The notes: generated by a model from the letters alone, not told the origin. Numbered from the stretch's first letter, positions 31,557 through 44,648 are shown. The stretch is DNA of 64,000 nt from Forficula auricularia (GCA_024734495.1 JALMQS010000187.1:7985055-8049054), one strand, 5' to 3'. Numbers and translations: made by a program.

Positions 31557-33059
31557 CAACTTATTAAAAATAATAAATTCTCTGAAATACAATTGGGGTA
31601 GAATGTCTCACCCTGTATAGAAAGAAAAGCGTGCGAAATATAAGCTTGGACACTTATAATAGTCCCGAATACATGTCGAGACAAGTCCATATCCATTGGA
31701 GACATTGAAACAAGCTCAGACACGAAATAAAGAATTTTCTATTAATCAAGTATAGTACAAGTTTTATCAATAGCGTCTACTTCTCCTTAATACAAGCTAA
31801 CTATTTTAATATTAATAATAAAATTGGATGCAAAGTCTATTATATAGATACTAAATTAAAATAAATCTTTGAAAACCTTAATTGTCCACTAAGTTTTATC
31901 TTTTCCTTTAAAGCGAAAAGCAAAAAATGTTCAATCCGCGAACGAGGTACGCTGTTTTTTAGTGAATTGGCAATTTTTTCTTTAAACTTTGCAGATATTT
32001 GCAGTATATTTAGACACCCAATTTCATTCCATTAGTTAGAGTCGTTCGAAAGTTATCCATTTAATTCGATTGTTTTCTAATTTTATGCACTTTTTGAACC
32101 GGGAGTTTTGAAGCTAGAAAGTTTAAAATCTAATAAATTCTTCATTTTAGAAATACAAACATTTTAGTAAATAGAATTAAAAAATTATGGTGGAAAATTA
32201 TTTTTCTTTACTTTTCAGACATTTTTAAACAAGTTAAACTAGAAAAAAGGGGAGCGATAAAATGATAAGCGGAAAAATTGTTGACTAATGTTGAACAGTT
32301 ATTTATTTTTTTCTGAAATATTATTCTCTCATCTCTCATTCTCGGTTCTATTTTTTGTATATAGATCTATTAATAGATTATAAATCATATGAATCGCTGA
32401 TTGCAGAAAGGGTACAAATCATTGAAGTGAAGTGTTAAGACAAACGGAAAAAAAACTTTTTGGAAATTACGTATAATAATTGAAGAAATTTAATGCACAA
32501 ATCAAAAATTTATTGAAACACAATATTTTTCAGCAGTATTTCAAGCTATTTGCTTTTATAGCTTAGAACTTAGTGACCTTCAAAGTTGACAAACATATTT
32601 ATATCCTTTCTATAGAAATGTATACATTCAATGGCAAATATGAAAAAAATCTGAGTAATATTACGATTAACAGTTTATTAACACAAAATACACGAATAAA
32701 TTAAGTTAAATTACGGGTACAAGTTTTACTCTGCAATGGTCCATAAAATTTTACAGGTGCGCCGCGAAGCTTCATATTGAATTGAAGCAAGACATTTGGC
32801 TTAACTAGAAAAAAAAACAAAGTGAGAAGCTAAAAATTTATTTATTATTAATTTTTATCTCTTATTTACAATTAGACATACTTAAACCGAAAAAATTTAA
32901 CTTTGGCAACCTTAAAAAAATCTGAAATGTATACAAAGGGTCCCTCTGTGGTCTGAATTTTGGATTTTCATAGAAAAATAAATGATTAATTTTCAATATA
33001 TGTTTATTGATTCAAATACAAGAGTATTTAGAGAAACCAAACACGCTGTTTGTTTTGAT
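31557..33059. other. dispersed repeat fragments, no gene
   Basis: 31566-31810 (GAATGTCTCACCCTG, GTCCATATCCATTGGAGACA, AAGCTCAGACACGAAATAAA) is repeated in the same orientation at about 47985-48245. The rest is AT-rich. A possible hAT subterminal motif (CAGGTGCGCCGCGAAGC) lies at 32755. Confidence 0.5.
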
Positions 33060-33250
33060 ATACTCTATGTACTTTTACTATTTTTTTTTAAATGTTTTTA
33101 TTCATATTTTTCTTTTTATTCATGTTTTTTGTTTTTATTTATGTTTTTGTAATTTGATTCATCTTTTTGTTGATATTTTATTTTTTATTATTATTTTATT
33201 TTTTGTTTTGTTTCTGTTCATTTTTTTCATTTTTGTTTTTATTTATTTGA
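33060..33250. repeat. T-rich low-complexity tract
   Basis: Repeated TTTTTATT/TTTTGTTTTTAT motifs. The 82-codon open frame here encodes only Phe/Ile/Leu/Val-rich sequence because of the composition and is not a gene. Confidence 0.8.
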
Positions 33251-33284
33251 CATAGATAAGTATGTATAAAATTTTAACAATGCG

Positions 33285-33485
33285 ACTACTGTAAATAGAG
33301 AGGGAGAGAGAGAAAATGTAAATATTACCACCAATTGTATATACCTAATTTGTAAATTTATTATCTGTTGTGAGAGGAGGCCCCTCCTTCGTGGCTAAAT
33401 AAATAATATATATAGTAATAGGGCGCCATGGAAAAATTTTAATTGAAAAAAGGCGCCGCGCCCCGGAAAAGTTTGGGAACCCCTG
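33285..33485 (-). mobile_element. hAT-type element end, copy 1
   Basis: Read on the minus strand it begins CAGGGGTTCCCAAACTTTTC (ending at 33485) with GGGGCGCGGCGCC. It continues into AGGAGGGGCCTCCTCTCACA and a CTCTCTCCCTCTCT tract. It is the inverted relative of 46858-47080. hAT ends of the CAGGGGTTCCCAAAC type are well known. Confidence 0.65.
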
Positions 33486-35803
33486 GTGTAATGTATAAAC
33501 CACGATCGACTTTTTTCAGCTCACATTTAATAATACCGAAGTCTCTATTGCAAGGTAAAAACGAATGCCCTCTGATAGGAAAATGTTAGTGTATGTTATC
33601 AAAAACAGACACATTCTTATCAAGGTATTGTTTTTGTTTTATATATGTGTTTATGATGTGTGTGAGTGTATATTATTTTAAAATAAATTATTGAATATTT
33701 TATTGTAAATAAATGAGTAAAATTCTTTAATAAAAATCAGAAAAAACGTTTATTAATACAAATAAATACAACGTTTATTAATACATTTCAAGAGAAATTA
33801 TCCCATTTCTAATGAAATTTGTTTAGAATCCAGCATAGAAGAATATTTAGATAGCTGAAACTTAGCACAAACTTGCATCTTATTAATATAAATTAATGTG
33901 TCTGATTTAATCTCATTACCTACAACCATTCAACTCACTATAGAACCATAATTTTTTTTCCCGATTTCCTTCATTTCATTTGGAATTTCTGAAGATAGAA
34001 AGAGAAAAAATCTAATCAGTTATAATTTTTGAAAAAATATTTTGGCACCAGAAATAGCTATCTACGACCGTCCATAGGTAATGGGTTCAAATCAGAAAAA
34101 ATCATGATTGAAAATGATTTTTCTCGAAGTATCAATAAAAGATTAAAAAAATAAAAATTCGACAGAAATTATTGGATCAGTCACCAGGCAATTTATTAAA
34201 AAATCATTGTGACTTTATTCAAGAATTTTTTTAAAATAATACTATGTATTGTTATTGTCTCATTTCTATTGCGCTTTTAAATCAATGAATTAATTTGAAT
34301 ATTATCAAAGAAGTTCTTTGAAAAAGCCATAGAACAACTTTTGCTATCTTCTAAAATCTAACAAGCTGTAGAGAAGACAAGCTCCGACAAGTTTTTGTCA
34401 ATTAGAAATTATTGTATATTTCAATTATTGTAGAAAGATACACAACCAGTGACGGTGCCAGCTTTGGGAGATACCAGGCAAAATAATTTGGAGGGTGGGC
34501 CCTGGGGTAGGCAGCAAAATGTGCATTATTTCGGTTAATAATTGATTTTTTTTCAAACACAATTAGGGTAAAACAAAATTGAAAATTTTTGATGAATTTA
34601 ATACTAAAGAAGCTAAGCTAGCCGACCGAGCTCACGGGTTCCTCTTATAATGAAACTTGGTGTTGTGTTTGTTTGTTTTAAACAATTGAGTTGCAACCCC
34701 TGGGCGATCTCGTAAGAGAGCTGGAGGGCTCATGAGATGAATGTCAAATGAATTATTAAGACATTTATTTTCGTCTTTTGTAACGAAATAAAAATTAACA
34801 AAAGTGCCTATAAAATACATAAACTTCTAGTAGGTATACATAGAAAACACGTTAATTATTCTCAAAATGTATACTATGTATATGATTGAAAACTGTGCGC
34901 CTACTTTGAAATGATCTTGTGTTTTAGAGTCGTAACCAATGCCTAATGGATTTAGCATTAATTTGCGAGGTGCCTTCTGGGCTGCGAGCACGCATCAGAG
35001 TGGGTTGCCTATCTCCGCCTGAATCCTCGGCCTTAGAATTTTCTAGCTATCATCCAGTTGACTCTTGCAGCTCAAGACCAGAAGAGATTTGTAATAGCGG
35101 ATATTAGTGGAGCAGGGGGGGGGGGCTGCATGGATGAATCCCCCAGGCAATCAGGCCGGCAGACTGGAACGTTTCGAGTTTGACCCCATAAAAAATTTCA
35201 ATTCTCCCTAAAATAATCATCCATTGAATAGTTTATACTGCTTTCGATTTCGGGAAAAATAAATACAAATAGCTTGTAAATTTCAAGTTTGTATTTGATT
35301 TACGAACTATGATGAAAATCCATGATAATGATGTCGGCGGCACTAATAGGTTTCTGTTTAACTTCTGTACGAAACATGAAGAGTGTAACTATTTTTGCAG
35401 ATAATCTTTATAAAACATAATGGATTTTTTCCAAGATGAGAAGACATTTTGACTCTTTGGTTTCAGACTTCCATTTAGCACAGATGATTGCTTTGATTTT
35501 GAATGACTAACATCTTGATCGGAATTATTTGACTAATCCTGAAAGAGAAAATTTTAATTTTTGGTTTCGTAAGCTAGCCAAAATCACCTAAAATAATAAA
35601 ACGTATTATAGGTCTTAGAAAAAAAGAGAAAAAATCAATTAAAGTTATTTCTTAAAACGATTTCTTGATCGAAGAGAAATAAATTACTTTTCTATAATCT
35701 GAACGATTTGGCCTTCTTGGATATATTGTCAACAATTGATAAGGGATGTCATACGTTTTGTTATGAGGATAGGGGAAGAGGAGTCTAGCCAGAACACCAC
35801 ACA
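33486..35803. other. no gene recognised
   Basis: AT-rich sequence with short GC-richer patches (34440-34510, 34900-35160), a G run at 35115-35125, and an end-like CCAGTGACGGTGCCAGC at 34446 that may be a decayed hAT terminus. Confidence 0.4.
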
Positions 35804-36344
35804 GCAGCATGAAAGAGTTGGCAATAAACCCACCTGTTGGATATTTTTTTACTGGTACGCATGAAAGGCAAAGCTGAATACTTTGGAACATTTTATATCC
35901 TAATTCGTGTTTAGAAATGTTTAAAACGTAAGAAAAAAATCGTTTTTAAATATAGTTTTTTTTTCTGTCTTATTGTCTGTAAGTATTAATATATATCAGG
36001 GGTGTCCAACCTTTTGGCTTATGGTACACGGGCCCCATTTAATGAAAAAAGAAATGCTTCGGGCCGCAAAATATACTAATTCTATTGATATTTCTCAATA
36101 AAAAATTATAATGTAGAATATTGTAATCCAGGTGCTATTGATGATATTACATTCCCGAGAGAGTGAATATAACTCTTCTGACATGTAAGAAAATCATGCA
36201 TAACAGCTCGGGTTCAGTAATTATAATAATAATTATATTGATTTTTATTCAAATTAGTTTTTATATTAAGATTTAAATTGCATTTACTCGTATACATTTT
36301 ACAATGCTTGATTAGAATAAGTAGAGAGAGCAATCTTATATACC

Positions 36345-37175
36345 AGAGGTGGCCACAACGTGGATCGCGAGCCGCATGCGTCAATCTCGTGCGGCTCTTG
36401 AATCCTCTTGAATAATACTGATTTTAAAAAGTACAGGGTGTGGCATAAAGAACTACCACATTTTGAAGAGGTATAAAAAAAAATGAAAAAATTTAACTAG
36501 AAAAAAAAACTGAATATATTTTTGAAAAGAACATAAAATATTTTTTTTTAATGTGTTTTAAACATTATATCAGACGAAAAAAGAGGGGGGGGGGTCAAAA
36601 ATGAAAATTCTAGCTCTTTAGACCAAACTTAAACAAATTTTATATACATTTTCTGTGGGCTCCGAGAAGGCTATAAATGAAAAACTTATACCCAAAATAG
36701 GGGGGGGGGGTCAAAAATGAAAATTCTAGCCCTTTCAACCAAACTATGTATACACAATTTGTTTGAGTTTGGTCAAAAGAGCAAGAATTTTTTTACCCCC
36801 GCCCCTTTTTCATTCGTAATGTTTGAAATACATTTAAAAAATTTCATTTATTTTATTTTCAAAAATATATTTAGTTTTTTCTAGTTAAATTTTTTCATTT
36901 TTATTATATCTCTTCAAAATGTGGTAGATCTTTATGCCCCACCCTGTATAATAATTAAATTTAAAAAATAATAATACAAAAATTAAATTAATATGTAATT
37001 TGTAATGTTATAAGTAGAGCAAAAAGTATATGTTACTTCATTTATATTTTATAAAATAAAAAGATATCTTTTTTTTAATAAAACATTAATAATTATTCTC
37101 CAAACATTCTGGCTCGCTTTGAAACAGTTTTATAAATTTGCGGCTCCCAAAGTTAAGGTTAGTGGCCACCGCTTG
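36345..37175. mobile_element. hAT MITE with 8-bp target duplication, copy 1
   Basis: The identical octamer TATATACC flanks both ends (36337-36344 and 37176-37183). The ends are AGAGGTGGCCAC and the inverse GTGGCCACCGCTTG. Next to them are GCGAGCCGC / GCGGCTC motifs. A foldback MITE is inserted at 36434-36946. Confidence 0.8.
36434..36946. mobile_element. mariner-type foldback MITE, copy 2
   Basis: TA on both sides (36432-36433 and 36947-36948). The ends are CAGGGTGTGGCATAAAG and CTTTATGCCCCACCCTG. Most of the element is self-complementary, as at 28138. It has G-rich tracts at 36585 and 36703. It sits inside a hAT MITE. Confidence 0.8.
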
Positions 37176-39322
37176 TATATACCAAAAAACATATGTTAAA
37201 AGGGAATTTCTTTTAATACGCTTATTTAGTTAGAGTTTATAATATAGGAATTAGAATAGATTTAATTGTATATTACGAGAGGTTCGAATTGTTCGTAAAC
37301 AAGCTCCGACCTGTTTGTTCGAATTGGAAAAAATCTTTCAAATCGATACTTCTAGGATTTCCCTTTTAACTATTAGGTGCTTGTACAATAACTAGTACTC
37401 TCTAGTCCAGGGTCCAAAGTTCACTCCCCAGCATGCCCATGCGACGTGAATTGTGAACCCCGTCAGGCCAAAATCAACGCTTTCCAGTGAAGACTCGGGC
37501 GTTGATAACTCTCCAGTGATTCTGTGCGTCTTCCAGGTGAGATTTTTTTCCATTATTTTTTGAATTTTCTTTATTCTACCCATTCTTTATTTATATATTT
37601 ATTTCACACTTAAAAAAATAAATTATCTCAATATTAATATTTCAATTTCTACTACTTTTTTAAATACTTAACTAAAATTAACATTTAATAACTCACATTG
37701 TAAACCAGTCTTAACCTTTTTAAGCTGATACCCAAATTTGAGAAATACTATATGTCGAAACGTCATCCATTTTGATGAGATTTTCTCTACAAAAATCTCC
37801 AATCTATATGGTTTGAGCTTGAACTTCTCTTTCGATAAACAACTCAACTACTAAAGCAGGGGTCTCCAATCTTTTGGCTGACACGGTCCTCATTTGATGA
37901 AAATACAAATGTTTCGGGCCGGACATTAAATATACTAATTTTATTGATATTTCTCAATAAAAAAGAATAGTTATAATGTAGAATAATGTAATCCACCATG
38001 AGAGAAGCGAAAATGTCATAGCACATCTTCAGAGTTCTTTTCATTCAGAATATTGTTTTTTAAATCATTTAGCTCTTCAAAAGTTTTAATTACTGAAATA
38101 ATAAATATTTTAGAAAATGTAAATATGAGATGAATGGTTTTTAAATATTTGAAACTTCTTTATTTTTTTACCTGAAAGCTGAGCTTATAACTTTGCGTTT
38201 AGTGAATTTTATTCTTGAAAAAACATTACGTACTACTTTTTATATATAAATTCATATTTCCAAAAAGTGAATAAATATTGTGAACCCAAGAGTATTTGTT
38301 TCTGGTTAGATAATTTTTATAAAATTTTAATAAATAGACATTATTAAATTTTTCTTTCAGTTCAATCCCTGATTGAAAATACATACCTGCATTCAATCAG
38401 AAAGTTTGCAGGTAAATATTTATCTATATAATAAAAATGAATTTCTGTTTCTTCGTAAGCGCAGATCTCTCAAATGCCTGGACCGATTTGGCTATTTTTT
38501 TTTAAATGTTCGTAATAGTCCAATTAAAGGTTAATACGTAAAAAAATTGGAAACGTTACCCGGAAAATTGGAAAATTCAGGAAAAACTAAAAAAATTCAC
38601 TTTAGCCAACATAGCTTGCCAAACAATAAAAGAACTAAACTAGCAAAAAAAACAAGTGTTGGCGGCCCTGTTTGTAAGATTTGTGAGTGTCATTCATTCT
38701 CAATATTTCTAACCACATTATCGTTAAAGAAGAATTTAATACTGCAACAAAGATTTAAAAAAAACTATCTATTTTTTAAAGCAGCATGTAAGAGTTGGCA
38801 ATAAACCCACCTGTTGGATAGTTTTTTACTGGTACGCATGAAAGGCAAAGCTGAATACTTTGGAACATTTTATATCCTAATTCGTGTTTAGAAATGTTTA
38901 AAACGTAAGAAAAAATAATTTTTAAATATAGTTTTTTTTCTGTTTTATTGTCTGTAAGTATTAATATATATCAGCGGTGTCCAACCTTTTGGCTTATGGT
39001 ACACGGGCCCCATTTAATGAAAAAAGAAATGCTTCGGGCCGCATATAAAATATACTAATTCTATTGATATTTCTCAATAAAAAATTATAATGTAGAATAA
39101 TGTAATCCAGGTGCTATTGATGATATTACAATCCCGAGAGAGTGAATATAACTCTTCTGACATGTAAGAAAATCATGCATAACAGCTCGGGTTCAGTAAT
39201 TATAATAATAATTATATTGATTTTTATTCAAATTAGTTTTTATATTAAGATTTAAATTGCATTTACTCGTATACATTTTACAATGCTTGATTAGAATAAG
39301 TAGAAGAGCAATCGTATATACC

Positions 39323-40151
39323 AGAGGTGGCCACAACGTGGCTCGCGAGCCGCATGCGGCTCTTCAGTCAATCTCGTGCGGCTCTTGAATCCTCTTGAAT
39401 AATACTGATTTTAAAAAGTACAGGATGTGGCATAAAGAACTACCACATTTTGAAGAGGTATAAAAAAAATGAAAAAATTTAACTAGAAAAAAAAACTGAA
39501 TATATTTTTGAAAAGAACATAAAATATTTTTTTTTAATGTGTTTTAAACATTATATCAGACGAAAAAAGAGGGGGGGTCAAACATGAAAATTCTAGCTCT
39601 TTAGACCAAACTTAAACAAATTTTATATACATTTTCTGTGGGCTCCAGAAGTCTATAAATGAAAAACTTATACCCAAAATAGGGGGGGTCAAAAATGAAA
39701 ATTCTAGCCCTTTCAACCAAACTATGTATACACAATTTGTTTGAGTTTGGTCAAAAGAGCAAGAATTTTTTACCCCCGCCCCTTTTTCATTCGTAATGTT
39801 TGAAATACATTTAAAAAAATTTCATTTATTTTATTTTCAAAAATATATTTAGTTTTTTCTAGTTAAATTTTTTCATTTTTATTATATCTCTTCAAAATGT
39901 GGTAGATCTTTATGCCCCTCCTGTATAATAATTAAATTTAAAAAATAATAATACAAAAATTAAATTAATATGTAATTTGTAATGTTATAAGTAGAGCAAA
40001 AAGTATATGTTACTTCATTTATATTTTATAAAATAAAAAGATGTCTTTTTTTAATAAAACATTAATAATTAATCTCCAAACATTCTGGCTCGCTTTGAAA
40101 CAGTTTTATAAATTTGCGGCTCCCAAAGTTAAGGTTAGTGGCCACCGCTTG
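39323..40151. mobile_element. hAT MITE, copy 2 (in duplication unit 2)
   Basis: Duplicate of 36345-37175 with TATATACC on both sides. It carries an extra GCGGCTCTTCAGTC segment near the left end that unit 1 has lost. Confidence 0.8.
39421..39923. mobile_element. mariner-type foldback MITE, copy 3
   Basis: Duplicate of 36434-36946 with TA flanks. It has small end mutations (CAGGATGTGGC and GCCCCTCCTG) and shorter G runs. Confidence 0.8.
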
Positions 40152-42251
40152 TATATACCAAAAAACATATGTTAAAAGGGAATTTCTTTTAATACGCTTA
40201 TTTAGTTAGAGTTTATAATATAGGAATTAGAATAGATTTAATTGTATATTACGAGAGGTTCGAATTGTTCGTAAACAAGCTCCGACCTGTTTGTTCGAAT
40301 TGGAAAAAATCTTTCAAATCGATACTTCTAGGATTTCCTTTTAACTATTAGGTGCTTGTACAATAACTAGTACTCTCTAGTCCAGGGTCCAAAGTTCACT
40401 CCCCAGCATGCCCATGCGACGTGAATTGTGAACCCCGTCAGGCCAAAATCAACGCTTTCTAGTGAAGACTCGGGCGTTGATAACTCTCCAGTGATTCTGT
40501 GCGTCTTCCAGGTGAGATTTTTTTCCATTATTTTTTGAATTTTCTTTATTCTACCCATTCTTTATTTATATATTTATTTCACACTTAAAAAAATAAATTA
40601 TCTCAATATTAATATTTCAATTTCTACTACTTTTTTAAATACTTAACTAAAATTAACATTTAATAACTCACATTGTAAACCAGTCTTAACCTTTTTTAAG
40701 CTGATACCCAAATTTGAGAAATACTATATGTCGAAACGTCATCCATTTTGATGAGATTTTCTCTACAAAAATCTCCAATCTATATGGTTTGAGCTTGAAC
40801 TTCTCTTTCGATAAACAACTCAACTACTAAAGCAGGGGTCTCCAATCTTTTGGCTGACACGGTCCTCATTTGATGAAAATACAAATGTTTCGGGCCGGAC
40901 ATTAAATATACTAATTTTATTGATATTTCTCAATAAAAAAGAATAGTTATAATGTAGAATAATGTAATCCACCATGAGAGAAGCGAAAATGTCATAGCAC
41001 ATCTTCAGAGTTCTTTTCATTCAGAATATTGTTTTTTAAATCATTTAGCTCTTCAAAAGTTTTAATTACTGAAATAATAAATATTTTAGAAAATGTAAAT
41101 ATGAGATGAATGGTTTTTAAATATTTGAAACTTCTTTATTTTTTACCTGAAAGCTGAGCTTATAACTTTGCGTTTAGTGAATTTTATTCTTGAAAAAATC
41201 ATTACGTACTACTTTTTATATATAAATTCATATTTCCAAAAAGTGAATAAATATTGTGAACCCAAGAGTATTTGTTTCTGGTTAGATAATTTTTATAAAA
41301 TTTTAATAAATAGACATTATTAAATTTTTCTTTCAGTTCAATCCTTGATTGAAAATACATACCTGCATTCAATCAGAAAGTTTGCAGGTAAATATTTATC
41401 TATATAATAAAAATGAATTTCTGTTTCTTCGTAAGCGCAGATCTCTCAAATGCCTGGACCGATTTGGCTATTTTTTTTAAATGTTCGTAATAGTCCAATT
41501 AAAGGTTAATACGTAAAAAAATTGGAAACGTTACCCGGAAAATTGGAAAATTCAGGAAAAACTAAAAAAAATTCACTTTAGCCAACATAGCTTGCCAAAC
41601 AATAAAAGAACTAAACTAGCAAAAAAAACAAGTGTTGGCGGCCCTGTTTGTAAGATTTGTGAGTGTCATTCATTCTCAATATTTCTAACCACATTATCGT
41701 TAAAGAAGAATTTAATACTGCAACAAAGATTTAAAAAAAACTATCTATTTTTTAAAGTACATTTAAAACCAAAAAGTAAAAAAAACGTCATGATAACTAA
41801 ATTTTTGAAAAAGTTATGGTTATTTAAAAAAAGCTATTTTTTTCAAAAATTCCTAACTTCTTTTGGGTTGGGTGAAAAAATTTGAAAAAAATTCTGAAAA
41901 CCGTCTTTAATAGGGTAGAAAAAAATAAAAAAGTTTCAGCCAAGCTTTTGATTATATATATATAGATGAAAAATATTTAATTTAAAATAAAATATGTTAT
42001 TTAAAAATCATTTTTCTTAAAAATACCCTTAGGAATCTCATCTCATCTTTTTTCTATTGTATTTAAGACCCTCAGGCATTGCAAAAGAACTAAGCCTTTT
42101 GGCTTTTGTATTCGAGCTCATTCATTCATTTCAAAGTTAATTATAAAGGATTAAGCTCATAATTTTATGTGGGGCCGCTTTCATTGCAGTGCTGGGCCAC
42201 ATACGGCCCTCGTTCCACGGGTTGGACAGCCCTGATATATATATAATAATA

Positions 42252-42310
42252 CAGTAGAGCGTCGATTATCCGAACGTCGATCAACCGAAAGACCGCTTAT
42301 CCGAACTGAA
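42252..42310 (+). mobile_element. pogo/Tigger-like terminal repeat
   Basis: CAGTAGAGCGTCGATTATCC (42252-42271), preceded by TA, then GAACGTCGATCAACCG and GCTTATCCGAACTG. This matches the pogo/Tigger terminus style (CAGT...CTCGATTATCCGAA). No inverted partner or transposase was found in the window, so it is a solo end or a truncated copy. Confidence 0.55.
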
Positions 42311-43368
42311 ATGTATATAGCAATAGTAACTTAAGAACAGATGATGCAGAAAAAATGTTCTGGTGACAAAATGTTTATTTTTCCAAAACGAAGAGATTAT
42401 TAGATTTTGGGCTTTCTAGCTTAAGTAGCTTACTTTTGATAAATGCAGAAAATTTAATTATTACCTATTATTTTTTGGGGAGGGGGTCATCGAATGTTAG
42501 AATAATAGACTGGTATAGATAAATTAAATAAATGCACCTTCTCTGCCAAGTTTCAACTTTCTAGGTCAAACCATTCGATGTCAAAATCTCGCCAATGGCT
42601 AAAATTAGCACAAAGATTACCGGAACTTAAAGAAGTTTTAATTTTTTTGCATCCAATCCATATTTAAAATGAAAAATTTTCCATCAAATATAACAAATAT
42701 CAAGTAACTCGTTTCAAGAAGTGGAATTTTATAAATTTTTTTTGGCTTTCTCGGCATTAAGCGTTAGCCATTTTACGATACTCTATATTAATTAATTTTT
42801 TCTCAATTATGTAGGGATCAGATTAAAGTCGGTTTGCAGCGAGTCAGGCTCCGCGCTAGCTTGATTAGAAGGCATGTACATTATCCAATCGACCAACCTG
42901 ATCCCTTATAAAAAAATTTTCCACAATTAAATATCTAAAAATGATTAAAACAATAAAAAGACATTATTGTAAATATGGACATTAAAAGGAAGTATTGATT
43001 CGAGGCTCAAATTATTGTAATAAATATGTAAATTTAGGTTTGGAAAATAAACTTTTTGTTCAAAAAAACAAAAAAAAAACAGTAGCTCTTACTTAGAAGA
43101 GTTTGATAACACTGATAAACAATGACATTTTCCTTTAAATAAAACTAAGTGATCTTTCAGATGTGCTGATAACGAATATTGCATCCGTTTTTCTTAATCA
43201 CCTAAATTTTTTGCGGAACACCCACATTCTGTAGTTTTATAGTTTAATGGTTTCAGGTCTCCGCACCCGGCTTAATGCAATCGAATGCAACAAGGGGCGC
43301 GCCAGTAAAGATACAGCCCCTATAGATCTCGAAAGGCCCTTGCATTACCGAAGAGAAGGAAAAGTTGA
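42311..43368. other. no gene recognised; includes a retroelement 3' UTR
   Basis: AT-rich sequence. About 43255-43368, on the minus strand, is the less AT-rich 3' untranslated tail of the reverse-transcriptase pseudogene. A short inverted pair AGGGATCAG / CTGATCCCT lies at 42815-42906. Confidence 0.45.
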
Positions 43369-44480
43369 TTAAGTGAGAGGGTGGAGACGTAGGTGTTTAT
43401 GCACTCGGGTTTTGAAGGTTTGAAGATTATAAGTGCTGGGGAAGATGGAGGCTGAGAGAGAGTTCCAGTTCCTTGAAGTCATGGGGATATACGTATTGGC
43501 GAATGAAGTGGTCCGGCACTTTTCTAATTTGACAGCGAAAGAGTGTTGGGAGTCGGCAAAACGCGATGTACGCGCAAAGCATGCTTTGGGGAGAATAATT
43601 GATTTTATCTCATCAGAGCACCTGCCGTGATAGTATCTATAGAAAAGGGAAAGGACAGAGACATTTTTTCGATGAGCTAGCGAGTCGATTGAGTCGGTGA
43701 GGGTAGAATCGTCAATTAGCCTGACGGCTCGTTTCTGAATTGCATCCAGGGTAGCAAGAGAATATTTAGACTCCTCTCCATAGATGAGAGCCGTATTCGA
43801 GACAGGAGCGGATTTGGGCCTTGTAGATGGTGAGAAGATGTAGGGGCGTGAAAAATCGCTTGGACCTGAATATGTAGCCAACCTTCCTTGCTGCAGATTT
43901 CGCCACAGAGGAGATGTGTTCATTCCAAGACAGGTCACATGCGACAGAGACGCCCAACATGGATAGGCTGTCACACATTTTCAGGGTATTTGATTCGAAG
44001 TGAATATCAGGGAAATTTTTATTTTCGCGCCTAGAAATTAGACAACATTGAGACTTGTTTGCATTAAAGTCAACTAAATTTTGAGAGAGCCCCATTTATT
44101 CAGTTTGTCTAGGTCGAGAGTGAGTGAGTAGGCAACATTGATTCGATTATTCGGGAGTGACGGTTTTCCGTGCAGAGTGCTATCGTCTGCTTAACAATGA
44201 GTGGGGTTTGACGTTTGATCGATAATGTCGTTTATATAAATTAGGAAGAGTGTAGGGGAGATTACAGAGCCTTGGGGAACACCAGCGTTTGTGGAGAACG
44301 ATTCAGATGATATTCCATCCACCACAACTTTGATACTACAGCTTGTCAGAAAGCTCTCTATCCATTTGTGAAGTGTTGGTGTGAATCCAAAGGCTGTCAG
44401 TTTATTATTATCTAATATATCTAGAATACTGATGCAGGTTGAGCTAATGAAAGCAACTTTGTCTCGCAATAAACTTTACA
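43369..44480 (-). pseudogene. CR1/Jockey-like non-LTR reverse transcriptase, 3' half
   Basis: Read on the minus strand: FGFTPTLHKWIESFL, then VVVDGISSESFSTNAGVPQG with SVISPTLFLIYINDI (RT palm motif, 44240-44320), then the Y/FADD box (ADDSTLHGKP), with TAA at the aromatic position (44192-44194). Downstream are ANKSQCCLISRR, SMLGVSVACDLSWNEHI, a YKAQIRSCLEYGSHLW block and the tail SRNWNSLSASIFPSTYN to LRLHPLT-stop at 43369. At least two frameshifts occur (about 44090 and 43775). The protein would copy its own RNA into chromosomal nicks. The endonuclease and the RT fingers are missing upstream of about 44480, a typical 5' truncation. Confidence 0.85.
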
Positions 44481-44648
44481 TTTCTCATTTCTTTAATAGC
44501 TTCATGTGTTTTAACTGCAATTAAAACTAATATCAAGTAACTATATTAAAATAGCTACTAAATAAATAAAAATAAAGTGCCAACGGTAGCTAGCTATTAC
44601 TAGTCTATATCATTCACTAAACTTGGAAGGATTCACACCACAGACAAA

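Larger units (their letters stand above)
35804..38780. repeat. tandem segmental duplication, unit 1 (2,977 bp)
   Basis: This unit is repeated immediately as 38781-41757 with very few differences, mostly in homopolymer lengths (G runs near 36585 and 36705, T and A runs). The junction has the microhomology GCAGCATG (35804 and 38781). It contains nested transposons: a hAT left end at 35997 (CAGGGGTGTCCAACC), a complete inner hAT MITE (36345-37175) and another hAT left end at 37858 (CAGGGGTCTCCAATC). Confidence 0.9.
38781..41757. repeat. tandem segmental duplication, unit 2
   Basis: The second copy of the 2,977-bp unit. After 41757 the sequence departs from unit 1 and continues to the hAT right end at 42234. 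The G runs are shorter than in unit 1. Frames of 63, 66 and 85-97 codons appear twice, once per unit, and are not genes. Confidence 0.9.
38972..42234. mobile_element. hAT-type element, ~3.3 kb, non-coding
   Basis: The left end is CAGCGGTGTCCAACC and the right end is GGTTGGACAGCCCTG. Both sides carry ATATATAT, consistent with an 8-bp target duplication although the flanks are low complexity. GC-rich subterminal motifs are present (CGGGCCCC, CTTCGGGCCGC, GTGGGGCCGC, GCTGGGCCAC). No hAT transposase is readable; the length comes from nested insertions. The tandem duplication copied its left part, so the left terminus also appears at 35997. Confidence 0.65.

Noticed and set aside
33007..33255. 82-codon frame of mostly Phe/Ile/Leu as a membrane protein
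   Set aside because: Produced by a T-rich low-complexity tract.
35160..35185. AACGTTTCGAG (minus CGAAACGTT) as a hammerhead end
   Set aside because: No CUGANGA core lies upstream on the minus strand.
37730..37770. GTCGAAACGTC with an upstream CTGATAC (and its copy at 40.7 kb)
   Set aside because: Only the 3' half of a hammerhead motif is present. The core is broken at two invariant positions and there is no stem II.
38547..38804. 85-97 codon frames repeated in both duplication units
   Set aside because: Lys-rich reading of AT-rich repeat DNA; present twice only because of the tandem duplication.
43433..43630. Plus-strand open frame over the reverse-transcriptase pseudogene
   Set aside because: Antisense shadow of the minus-strand coding sequence.
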